Assembly (NCBI GenBank): GCA_001600615.1
Contig: BCKK01000004.1
Location: 731,316 to 795,315, forward strand
Direction: 5' to 3'
Source of the DNA: Dioszegia crocea
Lineage: Eukaryota > Basidiomycota > Tremellomycetes > Tremellales > Bulleribasidiaceae
DNA: 64,000 nt
Shown: one piece after another, positions 29,969-38,874 of the stretch
How the letters are laid out: the number at the start of each line of letters is the position of its first letter
Position numbering within the stretch: position 1 is the first letter of the stretch
The notes under the pieces: generated by a model
Seen by the model: only the letters and a program-made list of their open reading frames with translations
Told to the model about the DNA's origin: nothing
Databases searched by the model: none
Translations under genes and position numbers: made by a program

Positions 29969-32374
29969 ATGCTGATATCTCTTCGGGCTCAGCTCGCCCA
30001 AAACTCGCGAGTTGGAATATCGTACACCCGTACGACGCTGGCTCGGGGACCATCGAAGTCTAAATCCCCCAAACCACCTCCGAACACTAGACGTCAGGAC
30101 ATCTACACGTCGGTCTCGGTCAAGAAGGACTCGACCACGATATCAGGCGTTCTGAACCCCAAGCCGAGTGGCCTTGCCGACGATGCCTTCATTCTTACGC
30201 TGGCGAAAGGCACGAGAAGTTTGCCTCGTGGACGGAAGATCTGTCACGTTCCTCTGTCCTCCTCCCCTCTTACTGGCGCGTACGCTCGGAACTTTGCCTT
30301 GGAGTTCTGGGCCGACAGACTGAGGCACAGTCAAGTCGTTTGCCATGCGAAGGCAAGTACAAGGCTAAATACCTCCAGGGTGGAATGGCCTGGTGCCGGT
30401 AGCCGTCAAAATAAGGATCGACGTTCGGCGACACTCGTTGCAGCTCTCCAATCCCATCTCAGCTCGCTTGTCGGCACGTACCACTTCCTCATTAAGCATG
30501 CCCATCGGGACGTAAAGTTTGCACGGCTTAGCTCTGCCGACACACTGGAGAAACGATCCACGCTGCGCCCGGAGATGAGACAGCAGGTGGAGGCGTCGGA
30601 TAGGCGGATAGAGGAAATGGGTCTACCGGGCTTGATCTTGCCAGTGCAGTCTACGACCGCTGGGATACCAGCTCTGCAAAGTAAGTGTCCGATTCTACCG
30701 TATGATGTTGCTACCTCTCGAGTCCGAGCCGACAGCTAGCCGTGCCTTCAGACTCGACGCCTGACATGCGAGGCATCATAAAACCTGTGCAGCCGGAGTC
30801 TGTCCCTTCCCTGCACATACGAAACGTTTTCCAGAAGTCCTTCTGGGCCGATGTCGCCCAGGTCTGGCGCATCGCTGCCGCAGAAGTTTCGCACCCTACC
30901 ACTCTCATCCTCCAACCCACGCCCACCTCACCCTCGACCACTTCCCCTCCCGACGCTACCTCCCATGCCTCACTGCCGAAAGCGGAATCCCCCCCTCCTA
31001 CCACCGCTTTACCCACTATCACTCCAATCACGCCTGACATTACTAGTCACCCAGAGTCGTCAGATCCTTCCGCCCCTGCTCCACAGTCGAGCAAGGCGAA
31101 AGTGAAGTCGAAGGGCAAATCGAAGGCAATACTCAAAGGAAAGGCGACAGTACAGGCAATAAAGAGGGCGGCAGGTGGGAAGAAGGCAGAGAATAAGCGC
31201 CTCGAGAAGGCTCGCAAAGCGGCATCGAAGACCTCTGCTCTGACTTCTACCCCAATTCCGGATATCATCACACCTCCTACACCCAAGACCACTTCCACAC
31301 CTATACAGCCGGCGCCTCTGGTGGTTTCGGCCAAGTCTCCCGGGAACGCCACAGCGAGTGCAGCATCCCCCACACCAACAGCCAAAGCCAAAAAACCGGC
31401 ACTTATCATCCCCGCAGAATCAGCCAAAAGCAGCTCGAGTCCTGTCTTGCCGAAAGCTATCGCGGGCTCATCCGTGACGGGAGAATCGGGCAAAGTCGCG
31501 ACGACAGCCACTACCAAGGGTCGTAAATCCAAAGCGAGCAAAGCGAAACCAAAGCAAGCTTTGCCTACGGACAAGTCTAATTCGACCCCCATACTCCCCA
31601 CTCCCGCGCCCTCCCTACTCTTCGCTCCGGCGCCTAGCCCGGCGCCTCAATCTGGGCCATCTCGTCCGTCCTTTGAAATACGTACCGACGTATCTTGCTC
31701 GAAAAATCGCACAACGCTAGGTGGGGTCCTCATACACCCATCCAGCGGTGAAATATTGGACGCTTTTAGCTTCACGCTTCTCCATGAGGACGTGCTCTTC
31801 CAAATTGAATCGACATCGATGGGGATCGCTTCACTTCAAAACAATCATATGGAGAGCTTTGCTAGCCTGTTTGCTCTTACGTTTTGGGCGGAGCGCATTC
31901 AATGCGCCCATGTCGATTGCTACTCGGATCACATAACCGCTGTGACAATTGTCAATCTGCGGGGCCGTTCGCAATACAAACCCGAGAGTGTCGAGGCAGC
32001 CATCGGGGACGCAGTCATCGAGCTCGAACGCAAGCATGACTTCGTCCTCGAGCACAAACTCCTGCCTCGGATCGACAACGCGATAGCACATATGCTCAGT
32101 CGTTGTCGTGCCACGCGAGAACGCAGTCAATTGCTGGACAAAACAATGAAAAGACATGTCGAGGCGGCGGATGAAAGGATCCGCTCGATGAATCTTGCGG
32201 GATACGTCGAGGCTTTGGAAGAAGTTACAGCTGGTGAGTAGTCACACCTTCAAGATATCGTCTTGTGACTGATGCTGACTCAGGGTAGTACCGGCTCAAA
32301 GATCTCTCCCAAGCCTGTTATCTGCGACCTCAATGCCTCATGCGGCCCTTTCATCGCAACCACTTCAGCTATAG
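29969..32374 (+). CDS. Two-module RNase H-fold protein with Lys-rich linker
   Basis: Proposed 763 residues. Module D (core 30091-30633) is followed by a phase-1 intron (30681-30739). Then come the leader FWADVAQVWRIAAAEVS, a long linker and module E (core 31669-32208). The linker first is Pro/Thr-rich, then strongly basic (many KxKxKGK repeats at about 31090-31230), then Ala/Thr/Pro-rich; this suggests nucleic-acid or nuclear association. Module E keeps D (RTDVS), E (MESFASLFAL) and D (YSDHIT) but has H at the last ligand (NAIAHMLSRC). Module D has lost the acids. After module E another phase-1 donor occurs at 32234; with the acceptor at 32288 the frame ends at TAG 32372-32374, but the acceptor at 32283 would stop immediately. 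The start at 29969 is the first in-frame ATG and may not be the true one. Confidence 0.6.
30091..30633 (+). repeat. RNase H-like module D
   Basis: Most degenerate core at its ends: the opening is IYTSVSV, the helix LTGAYARNFALEFW lacks the Glu, and the final motif is HRDVKFARLSS. The terminal helix VEASDRRIEEMGL is nearly ideal for the family, which places it securely. Confidence 0.6.
31669..32208 (+). repeat. RNase H-like module E
   Basis: Core with catalytic positions D, E, D, H. Of the five tandem modules this is the only one that keeps the first three acids, so it is the one most likely to be an active nuclease. Confidence 0.65.
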
Positions 32375-32764
32375 CAGCCATCAGAATTCATTTCTTCCAC
32401 CACCCCATTACTCCCTGCTCCCCCTCCCTAGTGATACATTCACAATGCCGCATCATACTGTGCATCCTCGCCCTCCTCATAATAAGAGCCACGTGAACCG
32501 ACTCAGAAGGTCGAATAGCGTGCGAGGGAGGGGATGTCTGGCCCAATGTGGACAGGGACGCCGTGACAGCATATCTGGCACTTTTCCGGACGTAGAAGTG
32601 TTAAGCAGGGTCGTGGTCTCATTAGGTCTGCTAGAACTCTCACAAGCACAAGCGAGATAGCTGACGAATCAGTCCCATAAACCTCGCCGTGCCTCGTTTT
32701 ACCTGATGGTTCGGTCTCCATGCTCCCCCAAGTCGTTATGGTCGTGATATCTATCTGAGCTCTT
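32375..32764. other. Convergent intergenic region
   Basis: This lies between the two-module gene and URE4 stop codons. Short Pro/His-rich open frames continue for a while after the module gene, so its 3' end may extend further by splicing. A CACGTG is present near 32490. Nothing else recognised. Confidence 0.35.
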
Positions 32765-33844
32765 CTAAATGATTCTAGGCCAAAGTCCTTCCCCAACCAG
32801 CTCTTTCATACCTCCACCTTCTAAAGCTTCCTTCAACCATGTTTTCACATCCTCTACCTCTTTGCCCGCTATCCGCAGCACTCCACCTTGGGTGTCCGTC
32901 TGACTATACGCCCATATCAAATCGTCTGGCCGATTGATCTGCATCTGAGATGTTGCTAGAGATTGCTTTTGTAGATGTGTTTGCAACTCCTTGGTATGTG
33001 GTCCGAGGATGAGGACCGTAGCGTAGACGTGGTAGGGGGAGAGATGTCTTGCCGTTCGACTAAGTTTGACTCGAGGTTGTGGGTGCAGCTGGCCCGAGCC
33101 TGTTCTCGGCGTGTTGTCGAGAACCATCCGCTCCCGCATGATGATTGTGTCTCCCAGCAGCACCTCATTGGTAGACCCGTAGTACTCCATCGCCCAGATT
33201 TCCTCATCGTCCGTCTGGGCTGAAGAGCGATCCGTTCGCCTTTGGCCTCGACCGGAGTTTACCCAGTCAAGGATGATTATTGATGCCGTGCGGCAAGCGG
33301 GAAGGACAAATCGCTGGGTTTGCGAGTATCTCGAGTCTCGGAATGGGGAGACGGAGTCAGGGAGGAGGAAGAGGAAAGAGTGGGGGTGGAGGGTGATGTG
33401 GAGGCGTTGACGAGTGAGGGTAGGGTCGGCAGGGGAATTTGGCTGGCCCGGTGGTCTCGAAGAAGATGTGATGGGTTGTCTTATGATCTGATGAGACATG
33501 GGTCTGATGCCTGGACGATGCTTGAACAGCTTCGTACTGCCCTGAGTGAGGAGGATCAAACCGCATCCCTCATCCACCTCCACCCGCAGACCGACAACAT
33601 CTCCCGCTACCAGCCCACCTCCATATGCTAGCGTATAGCATATCGCTATATTTGGAGGCTGTGATGGTAGAGCATCGGGAGCGAGGAGTTTGAGGGGGTA
33701 CGAAGCGGCGAGGGTGGAGAAACGAGCGCGGTGGGGATGGGAGAGATGGAGTCGGCCGGAGCCTGGGGGGGATTTGGAGGGAATTTCTCGGGCACACTGT
33801 ATCTTCGAAGGGGGAAATATGCTCGAGGGACTGTCATGGCTCAT
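32765..33844 (-). CDS. URE4: Urease accessory protein UreD (fungal Ure4)
   Basis: Cytosolic chaperone that docks on apo-urease and helps load the two nickel ions. The single-exon frame of 359 residues fits the fungal UreD size. The family hallmark lies near the N-terminus: YGGGLVAGD followed by LLTQGSTKLFK (33555-33650). Also typical are the strand HPHSFLFLLPDSVSPFRDSR and the C-terminal segment GGVLRIAGKEVEDVKTWL. The start is the first in-frame ATG (33842-33844); a GTG precedes it. It shares a 205-bp promoter with the sphingosine kinase on the other strand. No urease or other accessory genes are in the window, so this is not a cluster. Confidence 0.93.
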   Translation of the reverse strand: MSHDSPSSIFPPSKIQCAREIPSKSPPGSGRLHLSHPHRARFSTLAASYPLKLLAPDALPSQPPNIAICYTLAYGGGLVAGDVVGLRVEVDEGCGLILLTQGSTKLFKHRPGIRPMSHQIIRQPITSSSRPPGQPNSPADPTLTRQRLHITLHPHSFLFLLPDSVSPFRDSRYSQTQRFVLPACRTASIIILDWVNSGRGQRRTDRSSAQTDDEEIWAMEYYGSTNEVLLGDTIIMRERMVLDNTPRTGSGQLHPQPRVKLSRTARHLSPYHVYATVLILGPHTKELQTHLQKQSLATSQMQINRPDDLIWAYSQTDTQGGVLRIAGKEVEDVKTWLKEALEGGGMKELVGEGLWPRII

Positions 33845-34049
33845 CACGGCCCTGTCAAGCCAGTCCTATCTGTCCAGAGATGAGTACCAGTGACAGAGAT
33901 AAGACCTTGAGAGACATCTTTGGGTTGTCTCTGCCCGCCACCCGCTTCCGTTGGAAGTTTCGATCGAGATCCAGGCACGGTTGTGTATTTGGGCGACACT
34001 TGCGTGGATATCTACCTACTGCCTCTTGTCTTCGCATCTCACCCTTACA

Positions 34050-36129
34050 ATGACGAATACGACCATTCCTGTCCTCCAGGATCTGCCTGTCATCCTACAT
34101 AATGATCAGAGAGGGCTCTTGACCATCGAAGAGGGGCGCTTCGACGTGCTCCAGCTGTCAAAGGACGGTCGTCGTGAGTCTTGAAATTTGGGCAAAGTTA
34201 ATACGTCGAGGTCATACTAAGCGCGTAGCTCCCAAACGCCTTCTTACATCTTCTGCGAGACATATTCTCCGCGTAAGGTTATGTGCCAAACCGCACACAG
34301 GCACCACTCACCATCGCCTGGACATCCATACTTTGCTGGAAAAGGGATCTGTACTTCGGCTATCGACAATGCACGTCTTGGTGGAAGAGTCTAGTATGAA
34401 AGACGCGCCATTGTGGATTGAGACTGCTATGGCCGCTGCTTATGCTGGTGAGTTCCTTCCTCCGTATCTAACCGAAGGGAATCTGACACGCAGGGGTCAA
34501 GCCGTTCCGGCGCGTACTGCTCCTCGTCAATCCTGCTGGAGGCAAGGGAAAGAGTCGGGCGATAGTGAAGGAGCACGTTCTGCCTCTGTTGGAAGCTGCA
34601 GGTTGTGTAGTAGATCTTAAAGGTAAGTATATCGTATTCTCCAGGGTATATCCCGCTGACCATCAGAGACGCAACATCGGAACCATGCACAAGAAATAGC
34701 AGAGACTATCCCCCTGGACTATGAGTGAGTTTACCAAAACCCCCGCGCTCTTGCCTAGCTAAATCGTACAGTGTGATAGCATCAGCATCGGGTGATGGAC
34801 TGGTTTATGAAATAATCAATGGTCTGGCCGCACGACCAGACGCTAAAAAAGCACTGCGGATACCGATATGTCCCATACCGACTGGATCGGCCAACGCGCT
34901 CTGTATAAATCTTTTCGGAGTGAAAGATACATTTAACATTCAGCTAGCCTGTCTAAATCTGATCAAAGGTAAGCTGGGCATATACTGCACCAAGTCATAC
35001 AAGCTAACGCTGATAGGAGCGCCAATGCCCCTCGACTTGGCCTCAGTCCTCTTCCTCCCCTCCAACCGACGCCAATACTGCTTCCTCTCTATAGCCCTTG
35101 GTCTGATGGTCGACTGCGATATCGGTACCGAAAATATGAGATGGATGGGCGATACTCGCTTCATTCTGGGATTCGTCAAGGGTGTCGCAGCGAGTAAAAA
35201 CTTCAAATGCCGCTTAAAGATGAAAGTCGTCGAGGATGATAAAGTGGATATGGCGAGGAAAGCTAGGGAAGCGGCGAAGCGGGATAATCGGATATCGGAA
35301 GGTGGCAAAACCTTGACGGAGCCTATGTCGGGTGGTGTGCAGGCTCTCACGGTGGATGAAGGAGGTGGAGAGGGGAGCAATGGGAAAGCAGAGGAAAGCA
35401 AGGATGGCGTCGATAATGGAGAGGAAGGAGTGGTCATGCCTGAGGAGCAAGAGTGGACAGATGATGGGCCGATGGATTGGGCTGAGCCACTACAGCCGGA
35501 CGACTCCTGGCTCGTTATTGACAGCACGACCTCCAGAGTTGCCTCTAGACCGCACATGACACCTCAGAACAACACGGATGGGGCGTGGCGGAACGGAGAC
35601 GGGATGTTGTACATGTAGTGAGTACGGGTTATTGTTAATCTAGTGTCCAGCTGACGGAGATAGCGCTGGTATGATGCCCTGGGTGGCCCGAGATCTGAAT
35701 CAATGGCCCGTCGCTCGGTCCGGAGAAGGCTTGATGGATGTTGTTGTGCAGAGCATTGTAAGCCTTAGTCGAGGTCATTGCTTGTTAATGGAGCTGATCA
35801 TCTAGGTGCCAAGAACAACGCTGGTCGGCGCCATTACCGGTGCTGAGAAGGGAGAATCTTACTGGATGGAATGTCAGCACTACTACAAAGTCTCATCCTT
35901 CATCGCGGAGAATCTTGACATCAAGGGGCAAAAGCTCTTCACGATTGGTCAGTCGTCCCCAGTCCTCGTATCCCAGGATTAAGGCTGACTTACATCAGAT
36001 GGCGAGGCTTTCGACTTTTCGTCCTTCCACGTCGAGGTCTTACCTCGGGCCGCTAGGGTATTGAGTCTAGAGGGGAGATTCTTCGTCAGCGACTTCCTGA
36101 AGAAGCACGACGGCAAAGAAAAGGCATGA
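34050..36129 (+). CDS. Sphingoid long-chain-base kinase (LCB4/LCB5 type)
   Basis: Lipid kinase that phosphorylates sphingoid bases, giving phytosphingosine-1-phosphate. The diacylglycerol-kinase catalytic domain begins FRRVLLLVNPAGGKGKSRA (34505-34560), the ATP-binding loop. SGDGLVYEIINGLA (34793-34830) holds the catalytic Asp, and PTGSANALCINLFG follows. Further on are DLASVLFLPSNRR, FLSIALGLMVDCDIGTE and MRWMGDTRF. The usual acidic, poorly conserved insert (about 35240-35500) precedes the C-terminal lobe WLVIDSTT...MPWVARDLNQWP and the end VEVLPRAARVLSLEGRF. The start ATG at 34050 opens an exon in frame with a PH-like N-terminal region. Six or so introns. Stop TGA at 36127-36129. Confidence 0.93.
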
Positions 36130-36403
36130 TCTGCACATGATCTCGGAACTATCGTCTTGTCTCCAAACTAAGATATGCAGCTTCAGAGAATAAGAGGGAT
36201 CTGGTTGAGGAGTGAATATATGATACTACAACAGGCTATAAAGTGATCACACTATTTACATAGCCTTTGTTCTGTAACCATATACTATTACAATACCACA
36301 ATTATACAATTTTGCCGCTGCGACTGGCCCCATTCATCTCCGCCCCGATCTCGATCTCATGTTGAATACCCCTCACGAGACACGTCTCCGCTCTCCGGTC
36401 CCC

Positions 36404-37153
36404 TCAGACGCCTTCATTGAGTCTTCGCCTGATCCCCTCCGGTAACGCCCGTCGCTTTCCCTCCGTTGCTGCCTTGCTGAGCCGATCCGCCATCCGACTG
36501 TTCTTCCTGCTTGTCCATACCACCTCCAGCTCGATGTCGTACTCCCTCAACAGATGCGTCAAGGCCAAAGAAAAGTTGCTTCCTTTGCATGTCATCCTCC
36601 CACTCACTTCCGCCCAATCCCTGATCGGTGCTTGCATCTTCTCGCAGTTCTGTACAGCCACCTTCGCACCTACACATAGGCACGTCTGCATCGCATGCTG
36701 CCTCGCATGATCCAGATACTTCTGAATGGCGACGACCGTCCCTCGAGCGTCGATGTGGGTGCAGATGTGCGTGCCACGGAGCCGCTCCTTGCTCCTGTCC
36801 AAATACAAGAGCAATGAGTAGGCCTCGTGGAGGTGCATGTACGGATCTTCCGGTGGCAATACCCCTCGACAGCCATGAGAGAGGGCTTCGGCACGGGAAA
36901 TGAACGAAGCGTCCAATGCGTTCTTGCCGTCCGCTGCAGGGTCGAGGACCGCCCCATACCCCTGTCCCGAAGCATCCGTCCAAAGTTGGTGCGTTTTACG
37001 CGGCCCTGGGGGAAGTCGGAGGACGTGTTCAAGGTCCGCGGAGAACGATCCGGGATTGGCTGCGTGGATGGAAGCGAGCCAGATGGGGTGGGGCATCAAG
37101 ACCGGGCGAGGAAGTGGATTCCGCATCGAGTGGGGGATGAAACGGTTTGGCAT
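36404..37153 (-). CDS. Single RNase H domain protein, retroelement-like, complete catalytic acids
   Basis: About 249 residues from the first ATG after a frame of doubtful coding value. The core reads LWTDASGQGYGAVLDP, MHLHEAYSLLLYLD, CTHIDARGTVVAIQKYL and NSRMADRLSKA, so all four RNase H acids (D, E, D, D) are present. The N..AD.LS ending and the D-x-G-TVV..I strand resemble the RNase H domain of DIRS/tyrosine-recombinase or Ty3-type elements. No reverse transcriptase, integrase or long terminal repeat is seen. The open frame continues upstream to 37600 but without an ATG or a recognisable domain, so a 5' exon may be missing. It could be a remnant of the element that seeded the neighbouring family or a domesticated gene. 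Confidence 0.55.
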   Translation of the reverse strand: MPNRFIPHSMRNPLPRPVLMPHPIWLASIHAANPGSFSADLEHVLRLPPGPRKTHQLWTDASGQGYGAVLDPAADGKNALDASFISRAEALSHGCRGVLPPEDPYMHLHEAYSLLLYLDRSKERLRGTHICTHIDARGTVVAIQKYLDHARQHAMQTCLCVGAKVAVQNCEKMQAPIRDWAEVSGRMTCKGSNFSLALTHLLREYDIELEVVWTSRKNSRMADRLSKAATEGKRRALPEGIRRRLNEGV

Positions 37154-37867
37154 TTGAGGTAGGTATGCGTGGTCAATCTGGGTATGTAGTTGAGGATGGT
37201 GTTGTATGTCATTGTGAGAGGGACATTCTCGACGACTATAGGAAGGAGATCGAGTCGTCAGAAGGTCCTGAGATCTCAGGCACGTTCTACTGACGACATG
37301 GTGAGACTCAAGCTCACTAACCCAACTCAGCTGACTCCGCTCATTCCGGATTTTTTTGTACCATCTGGTGTGTTGCCACTGACAGATCCTGCATAATGGG
37401 TCAGCCTTTCTGATCAAGCACGTTGACGCCAGGACCGAGGGTGCGCAAAGAGGAAGTTCCGGCCAGACATGGCTGGCATGGATCGATCGATCGATCGGCG
37501 CGGGGAGTGGGACAAGAGACACGTGACCACTCTGAAACGTGCACGAGTTTCGGAATCTTACGTGAGCCTGAAGAGGTGACTTACTGATTGAAAAGGGCAA
37601 TTACACGTATGTAGCAATTTCGCTGCTAGACAGAATGATTTGTTGGTTGTTGGATGGGCGGATAGCGGATAGTGAGGAGCACCGAGGAGGAAGGTCGAAT
37701 TCGATAAGCGATCAGTCTAATGGCAGATCAACGAAGATAATAGGGATTGTTCCGGCTTGCGCGGCCTGTGAAGTTATGGCGCGATTTGGGGCCAGGCCAG
37801 GCCGTTGATGGTAGTCATAGCGTGATTGGCAGCTTTCTGACTTCGAGACGAGGCGGCATTCGTGTCG
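37154..37867. other. Intergenic stretch between two RNase H-fold genes
   Basis: Contains four tandem GATC units (37481-37496) and a CACGTGAC element (37520-37527) upstream of the single RNase H gene. An open frame runs through the left part without recognisable domains; it could include an unplaced first exon. Confidence 0.35.
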
Positions 37868-38690
37868 TCACAGCGAGGATTTGGCGTTCTCTTTCCGCAG
37901 AGCTGCCAGCTATGAAGTCAGCGTCAATAGTCAGTAAGAAGGGCAAACACTACTAAGATCTCACCTCTCTGCGGAACCTCTCCCAGAGCGTGGAATTATC
38001 CAGCCCAACAAAAGGCAAACTCTCCAACTCCCTATTCGACGCCTCCACCTGCGCCCGCAACCGCTCGCCGCCAAGCCTCATGACATCCTCCATTGACCCA
38101 CACCGGCTCAGGGCATGTGCGACATTGTTGTCCTTGCTGGGCACCCAGCCGAACGTGACATCGACCTTGTTCTCCTCCGCGAGATCCTGCATTCCGACAG
38201 CAATCACCGATGCCAGCTCTCGAGTCCCGCTGCCGGAGGCGGGCGGCTGCCTACCTCTTCCCAAATATTCCATTGCATGAGCATTGTCACCGGAGCAATG
38301 GACTACGCCGCCTTTCGACCGATGACCCCATAGCGCGAGCGCCATATAGGTGGCATAAGCCTCGGTGAGGGTCATGTTATTCGGGGGTAAGATGAAGGAT
38401 TTCTGTCCAATTTTAAGAGGTACCGAATCGTGTATGAGCGTCTTTACGAACGCAGCTTCGACTGAACCGTCAGGTCGAGGGTTAAGGGCACCCGCAAAAG
38501 TCGTCATGTGCCTTTTGTGCTTTTTGTAAGAGATGTCGGTGCATATTCTGCTCGGACCGTTGGGTCGAGGAGGGGGGTATATCGGAGATTTATCGATGGC
38601 GGAGGATGGAGGGAGGGCCAGATCGCCGGGCAGGATTATCCGAGCGGCTCCGTTTCGTAGACGACGTACGACGCCATTCCAGAAGCCCAT
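37868..38690 (-). CDS. Single-module RNase H-fold protein of the same family
   Basis: Proposed 255 residues. The leader GFWNGVVRRLRNGAARII starts right after the ATG (38688-38690). A Pro-rich linker follows, then the core: RICTDISYKKHK, TTFAGALNP, TLTEAYATYMALALW, VHCSGDNAHAMEYL and SKDNNVAHALSRC. Catalytic positions are D, E, D and H. The terminal helix QVEASNRELESL closes the module. An intron (37910-37964, with a CTGAC branch site) gives the C-terminus LAALRKENAKSSL and TGA; without splicing the frame stops four codons later at TAG. The spliced length is a whole number of codons. This is the most compact and best preserved member. It shares a 184-bp divergent promoter with zuotin. Confidence 0.7.
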
Positions 38691-38874
38691 GAATAGTCCA
38701 GCTGTCAATCTGAAAGAAGGCGATGGTGTTGAGCTCGACAATATTAGGCGCCAAATCGAGATTTTCGATGCAGTGGAGTCAAAGTCACGTGACGAGAATC
38801 AGGTTTTGGCGAGCGAAAAATTCCTCATGGAGAGCTCTCATCTATCAACTTCACTCTATAGACAGCTATACAAA
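38691..38874. promoter_or_regulatory. Divergent promoter, RNase H-fold gene / zuotin
   Basis: Only 184 bp separate the two start codons. The palindrome GTCACGTGAC lies at 38784-38793, near the middle. The same TCACGTGA octamer stands before the three-module gene. Confidence 0.45.

Noticed and set aside
31047..31601. A 184-residue Leu/Val/Ala-rich frame on the minus strand
   Set aside because: It is the complement of the Lys/Pro/Thr linker of the two-module gene. Apparent hydrophobicity comes from that.
34940..35557. A 205-residue frame on the minus strand inside the sphingosine kinase
   Set aside because: It lies wholly opposite conserved kinase motifs, has no recognisable domain and is a shadow of the plus-strand coding bias.
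36404..37600. A single 398-residue protein from the long minus-strand frame
   Set aside because: The frame opens with TTG, and its first 149 residues show no domain. The first ATG is at 37153, just ahead of the RNase H domain.
25879..38690. A complete retrotransposon (DIRS, Ty3 or other)
   Set aside because: RNase H-type domains occur repeatedly, but no reverse transcriptase, protease, integrase, tyrosine recombinase or terminal repeat could be seen on either strand.
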